A stretch of 64,000 bases of DNA from Nocardia grenadensis NBRC 108939 (lineage in GTDB: Bacteria; Actinomycetota; Actinomycetes; Mycobacteriales; Mycobacteriaceae). The DNA lies in the NCBI RefSeq assembly GCF_001613445.1, contig NZ_BDCJ01000021.1:1-64000 (forward strand), in the 5' to 3' direction. The notes beneath the pieces are model-generated. The model was not told the origin of the DNA and did no database searches. It saw only the letters and a program-made list of their open reading frames with translations. Position 1 is the stretch's first letter, and each line of letters begins with the position of its first letter. The translations under genes were made by a program, and so were the position numbers. Shown piece after piece: positions 9,140 to 17,267 of this stretch.

Positions 9140-9982
9140 TCATTCACGAATGGCGAGCACCGTGCCCATTCCGGGAACCTCACCGAGACCGGGGCGCGCG
9201 TAGGGAGCGACGAGGTCGTTCCAGGCGCAGAAGGTGGTGTGCCAGCCGTGCATGGTGAACCACGATTCCGCGTCCGGGCCCAGGCCGTTGACCGGCCGTG
9301 CGGCGTCGGAGTCGGCGGATACCAGCTCCCGTAGATCCCGATACCGCGCCGCGGCGCTGTCGACCTGGAACCGGCCGATATCGAAGCGACTCCCCGGCGC
9401 CGACAACTCGGTCACCGTTTCGATCACCGTCTGCGCGTCCCGCCGGGGAAGGTAGTCGAGGACCCCTTCGTCCACCCACAGCGTCGCCACATCCCGGCGG
9501 AACCCGCGCGCCGGCAGAGCTCGCGCCCAGTCGGCACGCAGATCGGCCGCGACCACCCGGCGGACACATTCCGGCCGGGCCCGGTGCGCGGCCAGGACCG
9601 GCTCCTTGAAAGCGAATAGTTCGGGGAGGTCCACTTCGAAAAACACCGTCTCGGCGGGCAACCCGAGCCGGAACGCCCGGGTGTCCAGTCCGGCACCGAG
9701 CAGGACGATCTGCCCGCACCCCGCGGCTACCGCCGCACCGAAGCTCTCGTCCACGACCTTCACCGCGAGGGACCGGCCTTCGTAGAACTGGTCGGCCAGT
9801 ACCTCGAGCCGCGCCCAGCGATCGTCGTCGAATGCCGTACGAGCCGCCGCGACGAAGGCCGCGGCGAAGGGATCGTCGTAGAGCCGGTCGGACCGGGCGC
9901 TCTCGCGGGCCCGGATGACTGCTACCCCGATCGCGGTCATGGCCACCCCGGCAGTCGGTACCTGGACAAAAGGATCTGCCAT
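9140..9982 (-). CDS. Class I SAM-dependent methyltransferase (LCM-like family)
   Basis: A 280-residue member of the large mycobacterial/nocardial methyltransferase family related to leucine carboxyl methyltransferases (TIGR00027 type). The SAM motif VLLGAGLDTRAFRL lies near residue 94, and the acidic motif VDLPELF follows near residue 119. The ATG at 9982 follows GGGGAG with a 5-base spacer. It is divergent from the TetR gene at 10085, and two overlapping palindromes lie between them, so that regulator probably controls it. The substrate cannot be told from the sequence. Confidence 0.9.
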   Translation of the reverse strand: MADPFVQVPTAGVAMTAIGVAVIRARESARSDRLYDDPFAAAFVAAARTAFDDDRWARLEVLADQFYEGRSLAVKVVDESFGAAVAAGCGQIVLLGAGLDTRAFRLGLPAETVFFEVDLPELFAFKEPVLAAHRARPECVRRVVAADLRADWARALPARGFRRDVATLWVDEGVLDYLPRRDAQTVIETVTELSAPGSRFDIGRFQVDSAAARYRDLRELVSADSDAARPVNGLGPDAESWFTMHGWHTTFCAWNDLVAPYARPGLGEVPGMGTVLAIRE

Positions 9983-10000
9983 CCGAACTCCCCTGAAAAC

Positions 10001-10030
10001 TTACCTGCCGACCGGCTGGTAACCGGTTAC
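10001..10030. promoter_or_regulatory. Overlapping palindromes, probable TetR operator
   Basis: An imperfect 22 bp palindrome at 10001-10022 has arms TTACC.GCCG and CGGC.GGTAA. It overlaps a perfect 12 bp palindrome GTAACCGGTTAC at 10019-10030. Both lie in the 102-base space between the divergent methyltransferase and TetR genes, the usual place for an autoregulated TetR operator. Confidence 0.6.
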
Positions 10031-10084
10031 AGCGGAGACGTTAGGCTCTGCCCTGCGAACCGTCAACCAGAAGAAGGGGGCGCA

Positions 10085-10648
10085 GTGGGCACTCGGCGCA
10101 GCGATACCCGCGACCGCATCCGTGCGGTGGCAATGGAACTGTTCGCCGAACAGGGCTACGAGAAGACCTCGTTGCGGCAGATCGCCGAGCGGCTCGAAGT
10201 CACCAAGGCCGCGCTGTACTACCACTTCCGCACCAAGGAGGACATCGTCGCGAGCCTCTCCGACGATGTCCGCAGTGGTATCGACGAGCTCGTCACCTGG
10301 GCCGCGGGCATCCCCGCGGGCCGGGCCCGCGCCGAGGAGATCCTCGACCGGTACGGCGCGCTGCTGCACAGCACGGGCCGCGACATGGTGCGGTTCATGC
10401 ACGAGAACCAGCCGGCGTTCCGAGAACTCGGTTTCGGGGTGAGCCTGCGCTATCAGTTCCGGCTGCTCGCGGATCTCATGACCGAACCCGCACGGGATCC
10501 GCTCGATGTGTTCCATGCCCGCCAGGCCCTGCTCGCCATCAGCTGGAGCACGGCGATGATGGGCGATCTCCCGCTGTCCGACGACGAATGCCACCGCGCC
10601 GCCGTGGATATCGCACACGAACTGCTACGCCGCTGCCGGCTCGGGTGA
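10085..10648 (+). CDS. TetR/AcrR family transcriptional regulator
   Basis: A 187-residue protein with an N-terminal TetR helix-turn-helix (TSLRQIAERLEVTKAALYYH, residues 29-48) and an all-helical ligand domain. The GTG at 10085 follows the purine-rich AAGAAGGGGG. It faces away from the methyltransferase gene and probably represses both genes through the palindromes at 10001-10030. The inducer is unknown. Confidence 0.92.
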   Translation: MGTRRSDTRDRIRAVAMELFAEQGYEKTSLRQIAERLEVTKAALYYHFRTKEDIVASLSDDVRSGIDELVTWAAGIPAGRARAEEILDRYGALLHSTGRDMVRFMHENQPAFRELGFGVSLRYQFRLLADLMTEPARDPLDVFHARQALLAISWSTAMMGDLPLSDDECHRAAVDIAHELLRRCRLG

Positions 10649-10714
10649 CCGCACCGCCGACAGGGCCGCACGGTCGAACTACTCGCCGAGTTCGGCCGGC
10701 GAGAACCGGTGCCC

Positions 10715-11593
10715 TCATTCCTCCGTATGCGTGAGCACGGCCGCGGCCAACTCCTCGTGTACCTCCTCCGGCAGCGTATGACCCATACCCGCCACGATCA
10801 TCAGTCGTGCCCCGGGGATCCGCTCGGCGATATGCGCGCCGTGGCCGGGTTTGGCCGGCTCATGGCTGCCTTCGACGACCAGCGTGGGCGCCTGCACCCG
10901 ATGCAGCACGCCCACCGGTTCGAAATCCGGCTGCGCCGCCGCAGCCAGCCGATGGTTGGCCACGGCCGACAGATCGCGGGCGCGATCGTGGATGCGTTCC
11001 TGCAGCCGGCGTGCCGCGTCCTCGTCGAACGGCAACCCGGTGCCGTGCAGTACGCGCTGCTCGGCGACCATGCCGTCGATCCGGTCCTGCCGGTTGTCCG
11101 GTGGCGAGCCGGCGAGCAGGGTGCGGTAGAACGCGACGAACTCCGGCGTCGGCTCGGGCAGGCTCCCCGCCTGCTGCGGCTCTCCCAGTATCGCCCGCAT
11201 GAGGACCGCTCCTTCACCGCCGCCGAGCGGCGAGGAACCGATCACGGTCAGCGAGCGCACCCGCTCCGGCCGCTCCACGGCGATGAACTGGCCGAGCAGC
11301 CCACCCGCCGAGTGGCAGACCAGATGCGCGCTCCGCAGGCCGTGCGCGTCCAGGACGCGGTAGACGTCGTTTTTGATTTCGTTCCACGTGTACGGATGCG
11401 CCGCGAAATCGACGGTGTCCGACCGGCCGGTGTCGCGATGGTCGTACCGGATCACCCGGCGACCCCCGGCGACGAGGCGGCCGACGAACTCGTCCGGCCA
11501 CAGAATGCCCTGCGACATCGATCCCATGATCAACAGGATCGGCGTTTCCGTCGCGGCGCCGAATTCTTCACTCCAGAGATTCACGTCGTGCAC
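10715..11593 (-). CDS. Alpha/beta hydrolase
   Basis: A 292-residue alpha/beta-hydrolase-fold protein. The nucleophile elbow is VCHSAGG near residue 96, where the first glycine of GxSxG is replaced by Cys. An oxyanion segment is seen in PILLIMGSM, and the catalytic His is in GMGHTLPEEV near the C terminus. The GTG at 11593 follows AGAGGACACCCC; there is no better start downstream. It is convergent with the TetR gene at 10085 and divergent from the one at 11965. The overall pattern resembles esterase or epoxide-hydrolase-like enzymes; the substrate is unknown. Confidence 0.88.
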   Translation of the reverse strand: MHDVNLWSEEFGAATETPILLIMGSMSQGILWPDEFVGRLVAGGRRVIRYDHRDTGRSDTVDFAAHPYTWNEIKNDVYRVLDAHGLRSAHLVCHSAGGLLGQFIAVERPERVRSLTVIGSSPLGGGEGAVLMRAILGEPQQAGSLPEPTPEFVAFYRTLLAGSPPDNRQDRIDGMVAEQRVLHGTGLPFDEDAARRLQERIHDRARDLSAVANHRLAAAAQPDFEPVGVLHRVQAPTLVVEGSHEPAKPGHGAHIAERIPGARLMIVAGMGHTLPEEVHEELAAAVLTHTEE

Positions 11594-11908
11594 GGGGTGT
11601 CCTCTTCTGTAGACGCACCGGTCGCGCCGGTGTCGATTCGAGCTGCGTTTCGCTTCGTACTGCCCCGTCCCGGGCGGGGCGGACTTCCGGCTCCGCCTCA
11701 GCGGGCGCCGCGCCGGCCGGTCCGGGGTCCTGCATCGCGAGCGATTGTCCGCGGAGGTACGGGACGAGCCACGAACCGCTGCGGATTGTTTCGAACGGGG
11801 TAGGTGCTGCGCTGCTTTCGCATCTCGGTTGCGCCTTTCGTGTACCGGTGTGCACCGGGCCTTCGAGGGGACGGTGCCGGGGGGCTACCCACCGCTACCA
11901 CCTCAGGT
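11594..11908. other. Long divergent intergenic region, no convincing gene
   Basis: About 315 bases between the alpha/beta hydrolase start and the operator of the next TetR gene. Open frames here are short, rich in Arg/Pro and lack a good ribosome-binding site. It presumably holds the hydrolase promoter, but I could not identify its hexamers. Confidence 0.5.
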
Positions 11909-11947
11909 GTAGTACTCTGATCGAAGTAGTTTGAACGGTAGTACTAC
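11909..11947. promoter_or_regulatory. Paired GTAGTACT-type operator before TetR gene
   Basis: GTAGTACT at 11909-11916 is repeated in inverted form as AGTACTAC at 11940-11947, and the second copy is part of a perfect 10 bp palindrome, GTAGTACTAC (11938-11947). The AT-rich sequence between them is suitable for a promoter. The sites lie just upstream of the TetR gene start chosen at 11965, consistent with autorepression. Confidence 0.6.
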
Positions 11948-11964
11948 AGATGGAGTGGTGTCAA

Positions 11965-12549
11965 GTGGTCCGCACGAATCCCGAACGCCGCCAGGCGTTG
12001 CTGGACGCATCGATCGAGGTCCTGGCCCGAGACGGAGCCCGGGGACTGACCTTCCGCGCGGTGGACAAAGCGGCGGAGGTACCCGCCGGAACCGCCTCCA
12101 ACTACTTCAGCAACCGCGACGATCTACTCGTCCAGGTGGGCCACCGGTACTACGAGCGGTTGATCCCGGACGAATCGGCCATGGCCGCCCTGCACGGACC
12201 ACGCACCCGCGAGACGGTCACCACGCTCATGACCGAGGTCGTCAGCCGCGTCACCCACTTCCGCACCGGCTACCTCGCCCTGCTCGAACTCCGATTGGAA
12301 GCCACCCGGCGGCCCGAACTACAGGCCCTGCTCACCGAGCGCGTGCGCGCCGATCTGAACTTCAATATCCGCAACCACCTGGACTACGGGATGCCCGGCG
12401 ACGAGGACACCGCCGTCCTACTGTTCCTCGCCCTGAACTGGCTGATTCTCGAACGACTCACCCTGCCCGGCGTATTCACCGAGGAGCGGGCCCGCGAGCT
12501 GGTGCGTACGGCCGTGGCGCGCGCTATTCCCGTCACCGCCGATTCCTGA
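11965..12549 (+). CDS. TetR/AcrR family transcriptional regulator
   Basis: A 194-residue regulator with an N-terminal helix-turn-helix (LTFRAVDKAAEVPAGTASNY, about residues 30-49) and a C-terminal helical domain of the TetR_C type. I chose the GTG at 11965, which has GGAG nine bases upstream and gives the common VVRTNPERRQ N terminus. The ATG at 11950 would add five residues, but it has no ribosome-binding site and directly follows the operator palindrome. Likely targets are itself and possibly the divergent hydrolase. Confidence 0.88.
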   Translation: MVRTNPERRQALLDASIEVLARDGARGLTFRAVDKAAEVPAGTASNYFSNRDDLLVQVGHRYYERLIPDESAMAALHGPRTRETVTTLMTEVVSRVTHFRTGYLALLELRLEATRRPELQALLTERVRADLNFNIRNHLDYGMPGDEDTAVLLFLALNWLILERLTLPGVFTEERARELVRTAVARAIPVTADS

Positions 12550-12737
12550 TATCCGCCCGTCGGCGCGTCGGTTCCGCCCGGGCCGCGACCACCGCACCCG
12601 GATGCGCGCCACAGACCACTCGACGGGCGGCACGGTTCGCGCCGGGGCAGACCGCGCCGAGCCCGGAAGCTCGGCGCGGCCGCGGATCGGCGTTCCGCCG
12701 CACGGACGACCGCCGGTCCGGCCCGCGCGGCCGGTGC

Positions 12738-13904
12738 TCATTCCGCCGGACGAGCAGGATCGTCCTGTCCGCCGCCGAACACTTCGTCGACGAGTCGTCG
12801 TGTCGCCTGCTGGAACGCCGCCGAGAGCGACAGCGCGGCATCGTCCACATAGTTCAGCGTGCCGGTCAGTGTCGCGGCGCCGTCGGGCGTGCTGTACATC
12901 AGCGCCGCATGCCCCCCGGCGCCGCCGTTGTGCATGACGAGGGTGCCGCCGCCGGCGATCTCCTGAACGAAAACTCCCAGGCCGTAGCCCATCCCGGGGA
13001 TACCCGTCGGTCGCGGAGCCCGCATCTCGGCCAGCAGGTCGCCCGGTAGGAGCTCGCCGCTGTTCAGCGCGGCAATGAAGATGTGCAGGTCCCGGCTGGT
13101 CGAGATCATGTCACCGCCACTGGAGATCCAGGAGGGATTGTGTTCGGTGACGTCGATCGTCCGGTCCGCGCCGGCATCCTCGTAGCGGTAGTAGGCGTGC
13201 GCGTGCGGCTCGGGGATCCCGGTCTGCGTGGTCGGGGCTATGGTGCCCGTCAGTCCCAGCGGTCCCGAGATCAGCCGCTGCATCTCCTGGGCGAGTGGGC
13301 GTTCGGTGACCTTCTCCACCAGCAGACGCGCCACCACGTAGTTGGTATTGGAATAGTTCCAGTCCGCCCCCGGCTCGAATCGCGCCGGCTTCGACAGCGC
13401 CAGCCGGACCAGCCCCTCGGGCGCATAGCTGTGAAACCGGTTGTCCACCCATTCCTTGCCCGAGATGGTGCAGGCGATCCCCGGCACGACCGTGCCGTCG
13501 CTGTGATACTCCCCGGTGAAGTTGAAGAGTCCGCTGGTGTGCTGCAACAGCATCCGCACGCTGATCCGGGGGTCGAACCCGAACTCCGGCAGATGGTCCC
13601 CCACCGAGTCGTCCAGCCCGATACGTTCCTCACCCACCAGCCGCAGCACCAGGGCCGCGACGAAAGTCTTGGTATTGCTGCCGATCCGGACATAGCCGTC
13701 GATCGGCGGCGGCACCGAACCGCCCAACTCGGCCACCCCCGCGCTGCCGGCCCATTCGCCCAACTCGTCGTGCACCCGCACCGTGATCCCGGTGAGACCG
13801 GATTCGACGATCTCCTCCAGCGCTTTGCGCAACGCGGGGCGATCCGGCCCGCCGCCCGCCGGCTCACGGGTGACTTCGTGCCGATCGGGCGGGGTGACGG
13901 ACAC
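12738..13904 (-). CDS. Serine hydrolase of the beta-lactamase / D-Ala-D-Ala carboxypeptidase fold
   Basis: A penicillin-binding-fold hydrolase. The SxxK motif is SNTK at residues 76-79, the YxN motif is YSN in WNYSNTNY, and the third motif is HNGG in VMHNGGAGG. The GTG at 13904 was chosen because AAGGAG sits nine bases upstream, giving 388 residues; an ATG at 13994 would add 30 low-complexity residues. No signal peptide is evident with either start, so the product may be cytosolic or an esterase of class C type rather than a periplasmic carboxypeptidase. It is divergent from the AlkB-like gene. Confidence 0.85.
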   Translation of the reverse strand: MSVTPPDRHEVTREPAGGGPDRPALRKALEEIVESGLTGITVRVHDELGEWAGSAGVAELGGSVPPPIDGYVRIGSNTKTFVAALVLRLVGEERIGLDDSVGDHLPEFGFDPRISVRMLLQHTSGLFNFTGEYHSDGTVVPGIACTISGKEWVDNRFHSYAPEGLVRLALSKPARFEPGADWNYSNTNYVVARLLVEKVTERPLAQEMQRLISGPLGLTGTIAPTTQTGIPEPHAHAYYRYEDAGADRTIDVTEHNPSWISSGGDMISTSRDLHIFIAALNSGELLPGDLLAEMRAPRPTGIPGMGYGLGVFVQEIAGGGTLVMHNGGAGGHAALMYSTPDGAATLTGTLNYVDDAALSLSAAFQQATRRLVDEVFGGGQDDPARPAE

Positions 13905-14094
13905 GGCAATGCGCTCCTTCGACGGTGCTGCGGCGGATTTCGATCGGTGGGACACCATGTCCGGTCCGGTCGCGCTGTTGGCTGTGCTGCTCATGGGATC
14001 ACTGTCGCCGGGTCCGCTGACACCGCCCTGACGTCGGTCTGACACCGCCGCTGACACGGCATGAGCCCCGTTCAGAGCAACGGATCGACCCGAT

Positions 14095-14125
14095 GGGAAC
14101 ATACGTTCGAATTGCAGGGTAATCT
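14095..14125 (+). promoter_or_regulatory. LexA/SOS-box-like sequence and -10 of the AlkB-like gene
   Basis: Bases 14095-14110 read ggGAACATACGTTCGA, which matches the actinobacterial SOS box TCGAAC-N4-GTTCGA in 10 of 12 defined positions, with the GAAC/GTTC core intact. A TAATCT hexamer at 14120-14125 is a good -10. Six bases later comes the ATG at 14132, so the transcript is probably leaderless. The box would cover the -35 region. Confidence 0.55.
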
Positions 14126-14131
14126 GTCGGC

Positions 14132-14752
14132 ATGACACTGCAGGGCTCGCTGTTCGACGGTTTCGGGGCGGCGGAACTCGCCCCGCTGACCGGCATCGGG
14201 CGCACCCCACTCACCCACGGCGCCTGGGTCGATCTGCGCCCCGGCTGGCTACGCGGCGCCGACGACCTGTTCGAGCAGTTGGCCGCGACCGTACCGTGGC
14301 AGGCCGAGCGCCGGCAGATGTACGACCGGGTCGTCGACGTACCACGACTGCTCTGTTTCTACGGCGAATCCGACCCGCTGCCGGACCCTGTCCTGGCGAA
14401 GGCCCGCGAAGCCCTCAGCACCTACTACGGGCCCGAACTCGGCGAACCGTTCCGCACCGCGGGACTCTGCTACTACCGCGACGGCCGCGACAGCGTGGCC
14501 TGGCACGGCGACACCATCGGACGCGGTGCCGCGCACGACACCATGGTCGCCATCCTCACCCTGGGCGCCCCGCGGCCACTGCTGCTGCGACCCCGCGCCG
14601 GCGGGCCGAGCCTGCGCTTCCACCCCGGCCACGGCGATCTGTTCGTCATGGGTGGCTCGTGTCAGCGCACCTGGGAGCATGCGGTACCCAAGACTCGGCG
14701 GGCGACCGGACCGCGGATCAGCGTCCAGTTCCGGCCGCGAAATGTGCGCTGA
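14132..14752 (+). CDS. AlkB-like 2-oxoglutarate/Fe(II)-dependent dioxygenase
   Basis: A 206-residue protein of the AlkB family, whose members reverse alkylation damage on DNA or RNA by oxidative demethylation. The iron triad is visible as His and Asp in AWHGD near residue 120 and His in TWEHAVPK near residue 184. Arginines of the 2-oxoglutarate site are in RISVQFR near the C terminus. A possible LexA box and a leaderless promoter precede it, fitting a DNA-repair role. The stop is 7 bases from the end of the convergent TetR gene. Confidence 0.92.
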   Translation: MTLQGSLFDGFGAAELAPLTGIGRTPLTHGAWVDLRPGWLRGADDLFEQLAATVPWQAERRQMYDRVVDVPRLLCFYGESDPLPDPVLAKAREALSTYYGPELGEPFRTAGLCYYRDGRDSVAWHGDTIGRGAAHDTMVAILTLGAPRPLLLRPRAGGPSLRFHPGHGDLFVMGGSCQRTWEHAVPKTRRATGPRISVQFRPRNVR

Positions 14753-14759
14753 ACAATCG

Positions 14760-15374
14760 CTACGGCGCGCGTAGTACCGCGCGCACCTGCTGATCGATCG
14801 CCGCCAGCAAGCGATCGGTCGATCCGGCACGAACCATATCCGGCACGGTTTGGCCCGCCAAGCCGTCCAGCAGCAACCTGCCGACCGTCTCCGCGTCCAG
14901 ATCCGGGCGCGCCTCGCCCAGCAACGCGGTGATATGGGCGCGCCAGAACCGATGGAACTCCTCGGTGCGCGGATGTGGCGGCACCACCCGGTAGACCTCC
15001 ATGAGCGACAGATTGTCGATCACCAGCCGGGCCATGGCGGCGAAGAAGGCGAGCAGCCGGTCACCGGCCGGGGCCCCGGGCCCCAACGGCGGGGGGCCGT
15101 CGGTCACGGCGGACATCAGGGTCACCGCGCTTTCGGCGACCATTTCGTGCAGCAATCCGGCACGGTTGCCGAAACGATGGAAGATCGTCCCTTTCCCCAC
15201 ACCGGCGGCCGCCGCGACCCGGTCCATGGTGACCGCCTCCGGGCCGTACTCGGCGAGCAGCGCCGCGGTCGCATCCAGGATGGCGCGCCGGTTACGGGCG
15301 GCGTCCGCGCGTTCTTTCGGAATTGTCGCACCACCTTCCTTGACAACTTGACCGGCGGTCCATATCTTGAGCAT
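14760..15374 (-). CDS. TetR/AcrR family transcriptional regulator
   Basis: A 204-residue TetR protein with the helix-turn-helix VTMDRVAAAAGVGKGTIFHR at about residues 49-68. It is divergent from the quinone-reductase-like gene, with two facing operator sites between them. The only upstream ATG in frame (15374) lies in the spacer of those sites, so the first codons would be operator DNA. A purine-rich AAGGAAGG lies ten bases before an in-frame ATT at 15323 (product about 187 residues), so a rare ATT start is conceivable. I keep the ATG with reservation. Confidence 0.85.
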   Translation of the reverse strand: MLKIWTAGQVVKEGGATIPKERADAARNRRAILDATAALLAEYGPEAVTMDRVAAAAGVGKGTIFHRFGNRAGLLHEMVAESAVTLMSAVTDGPPPLGPGAPAGDRLLAFFAAMARLVIDNLSLMEVYRVVPPHPRTEEFHRFWRAHITALLGEARPDLDAETVGRLLLDGLAGQTVPDMVRAGSTDRLLAAIDQQVRAVLRAP

Positions 15375-15400
15375 TCGATATCTGGACCGTCAGTCAAGTT
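15345..15400. promoter_or_regulatory. Two facing TetR operator sites in a divergent promoter
   Basis: TTGACCGGCGGTCCA at 15348-15362 and TGGACCGTCAGTCAA at 15383-15397 are inverted copies with 12 of 15 positions in common (AACTTGAC and CGGTCCA identical). Each copy is itself a weak palindrome of the TTGAC...GTCMA kind seen at TetR operators. Together they make a long imperfect inverted repeat centred near 15372, between the regulator and the dehydrogenase. Confidence 0.7.
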
Positions 15401-15411
15401 ATGGAGTTCCA

Positions 15412-16386
15412 ATGCAGGCAATCGTAATGACCGATATCGGCGGGCCCGAGGTGCTGGTATCCCGGGAAGTCCCGGAGCCGACCGCCGGGCCGGGCGAAGT
15501 AGTGATCAGAGCCGAGGCGATTCCCGTCCTGTACCCCGAAACCCAGCTGCGGTCCGGCGCGTTTCCGATGGCCGCGCCGCCGCCGGTCGTCTTCGGCTTC
15601 CAAGCGGCCGGAGAGGTGATCGCCGTGGGCGAGGGCGTGGGCGCCGAGTACCTCGGGCGGCGAGTGGTAGCCGCCACAGACGGGACGGGAGCGTACGCCG
15701 AATCGGTCCGCGCGAGAGCGGACGCCACGACCCGGATTCCCGCGGGCGTCACCGCCGCCGACGCGGCGGCGGTGATGATGAGCGGTTCGGTGGCGCTGGC
15801 ACTGCTGGAAGCCGCGGCACTCACCGGCACCGAGACAGTGCTTGTCGAGGCCGGTGCCACCGGAGTGGGCGCGCACCTGGTCGAATTGGCCCGCGAATTC
15901 GGCGCGGCCCGGGTGATCGCGACCGCGGGCGGCCCGGACAAAGTTCGGCGCGCGAAGGAGCTCGGCGCCGACGAGGTGCTCGACCATCACGACGAGCACT
16001 GGCCCGCACAACTGCGCGAAGAGCCGGGCCGCACGATCGATATCGTGTTCGACTCGCTCGGCGGCCCCTCGGCGGCCGCGCTACTCGCGACCATGACACC
16101 CGGCTCCGGGCGAATGCTCAGCTACGGCTGGCTGTCCGGGGAACCCGCCCTCGTCTCGGCGGCCGACCTCATCCCGCACGGGCTGACACTCACCGGATGC
16201 TCCGGCCCCGCCTGGCACGGACGGGTGGGCCGCGCCCGCACCGCGATCCTCGAGCGGGTGCCGGCCCTGGCGGCGCCGGTCGAGACGTTCATGCCGCTCG
16301 ACCGCGCCGCCGCGGCCCATGAGCTGCTGGAATCCCGGGCACCGCTCGGCAAGATCATCCTGCGGCCGGGCCGGGCGGCGGACTGA
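15412..16386 (+). CDS. Zinc-independent quinone oxidoreductase / MDR-family dehydrogenase
   Basis: A 324-residue medium-chain dehydrogenase/reductase of the NADPH:quinone reductase branch: an N-terminal GroES-like domain followed by a Rossmann fold with the cofactor loop EAGATGVGAHLVELA near residue 144. The structural and catalytic zinc cysteines of alcohol dehydrogenases are absent. The ATG at 15412 follows GGAG with a 7-base spacer. An ATG-free upstream extension from 15367 would pass through the operator, so I rejected it. It is probably derepressed when the divergent TetR protein binds a ligand, perhaps a quinone or electrophile. Confidence 0.92.
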   Translation: MQAIVMTDIGGPEVLVSREVPEPTAGPGEVVIRAEAIPVLYPETQLRSGAFPMAAPPPVVFGFQAAGEVIAVGEGVGAEYLGRRVVAATDGTGAYAESVRARADATTRIPAGVTAADAAAVMMSGSVALALLEAAALTGTETVLVEAGATGVGAHLVELAREFGAARVIATAGGPDKVRRAKELGADEVLDHHDEHWPAQLREEPGRTIDIVFDSLGGPSAAALLATMTPGSGRMLSYGWLSGEPALVSAADLIPHGLTLTGCSGPAWHGRVGRARTAILERVPALAAPVETFMPLDRAAAAHELLESRAPLGKIILRPGRAAD

Positions 16387-16920
16387 TCAGCGCGTCAGGA
16401 CGAAGAAGTACGGTTCGGCCAGACCGCACATATCCATGACGCCGAGCAACCTGTCGTCATCGAGCCGGCGGAAATGATCGATGATCGGCAGATGGTCGTA
16501 GACCATGGCGGCGCTGACCACGCCGCGGTACTCGATATCGCGTAACCGGGCGGTCGCTTTACGGGTACGCAGCAGCGGGCCGAGGGTGCGCAGATTATTA
16601 CGGACCGGGCGCAGCCAGTGCGCCGGAATCCGGCCCGCCAGGGAGAGCGGCACCCGGCGCGGATCCACCGCGAACACGGTGCCGCGCTCATCGGTGAACA
16701 GCAGCGGATGCACCTGGTCGGGCGCATCGAACTGTTTGCCGTACCAACCGGATTCGGACAGAATGCCATCCATCGGGTGACCGGTGGGCAGCTCCGAACC
16801 GCGCCAGCGCCCGGTGGTCACCTCGTCCCCCCGTGCGGCCGGCAACCGGTCGAAGATCTCCCAGGCCTCCGCGGCGGTGCATCCGCCGTCGGGCAGGGTG
16901 ACACGCGCGTTCTCGGTCAT
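16387..16920 (-). CDS. DUF4334 / GXWXG domain protein
   Basis: A 177-residue protein with the GXWXG signature (GRWRG near residue 38) in the N-terminal half, followed by the DUF4334 domain that usually accompanies it. The ATG at 16920 has GAGGAG eight bases upstream; longer in-frame starts lack a site. It ends one base from the stop of the convergent dehydrogenase gene. The biochemical function of the family is not established. Confidence 0.88.
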   Translation of the reverse strand: MTENARVTLPDGGCTAAEAWEIFDRLPAARGDEVTTGRWRGSELPTGHPMDGILSESGWYGKQFDAPDQVHPLLFTDERGTVFAVDPRRVPLSLAGRIPAHWLRPVRNNLRTLGPLLRTRKATARLRDIEYRGVVSAAMVYDHLPIIDHFRRLDDDRLLGVMDMCGLAEPYFFVLTR

Positions 16921-17021
16921 GGTCCGCACTCCTCGACATCTGGGACGTTGCGATGAACAGCCTATCGCCCTCTCATCGAGTCGCACGGCGGACCCGGGCC
17001 AGAGCGAGGTCCGGTCCGGGC

Positions 17022-17258
17022 TCAGCCGGTGATCTCCCATTCGTGCACCGTGATCGCCGACGAGCCGGTGGTGTGCAGCGGATCTGCGTACACCGCCGCC
17101 TCGGCGGCCGCGAGCGAATCCGCGAGCACGAGGTGCGCACCGCCACTACCGTCCGTGAACGGGTCACTCGACTGCAGCATGTCCTTCGCGCGCAGGTCGG
17201 CGAGGAACCGGCGGTGCGGTGCGGCCAGGCCGGAGTCCGGAGGGCCGGCGCCAGGCAC
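17022..17258 (-). CDS. Short YciI-like protein
   Basis: A 78-residue product whose body (HRRFLADLRAKDMLQSSDPF and the C-terminal ITVHEWEI) matches the YciI ferredoxin-like fold, including the conserved His near residue 15. The first beta strand of normal YciI proteins (about 15-20 residues) seems to be missing; the GTG at 17258 is only 9 bases after the nusB stop and has GAGAGG upstream. It is either a naturally short member or an N-terminally decayed one. It is co-oriented with nusB. Confidence 0.65.
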   Translation of the reverse strand: MPGAGPPDSGLAAPHRRFLADLRAKDMLQSSDPFTDGSGGAHLVLADSLAAAEAAVYADPLHTTGSSAITVHEWEITG

Positions 17259-17267
17259 TTGCGCCTC

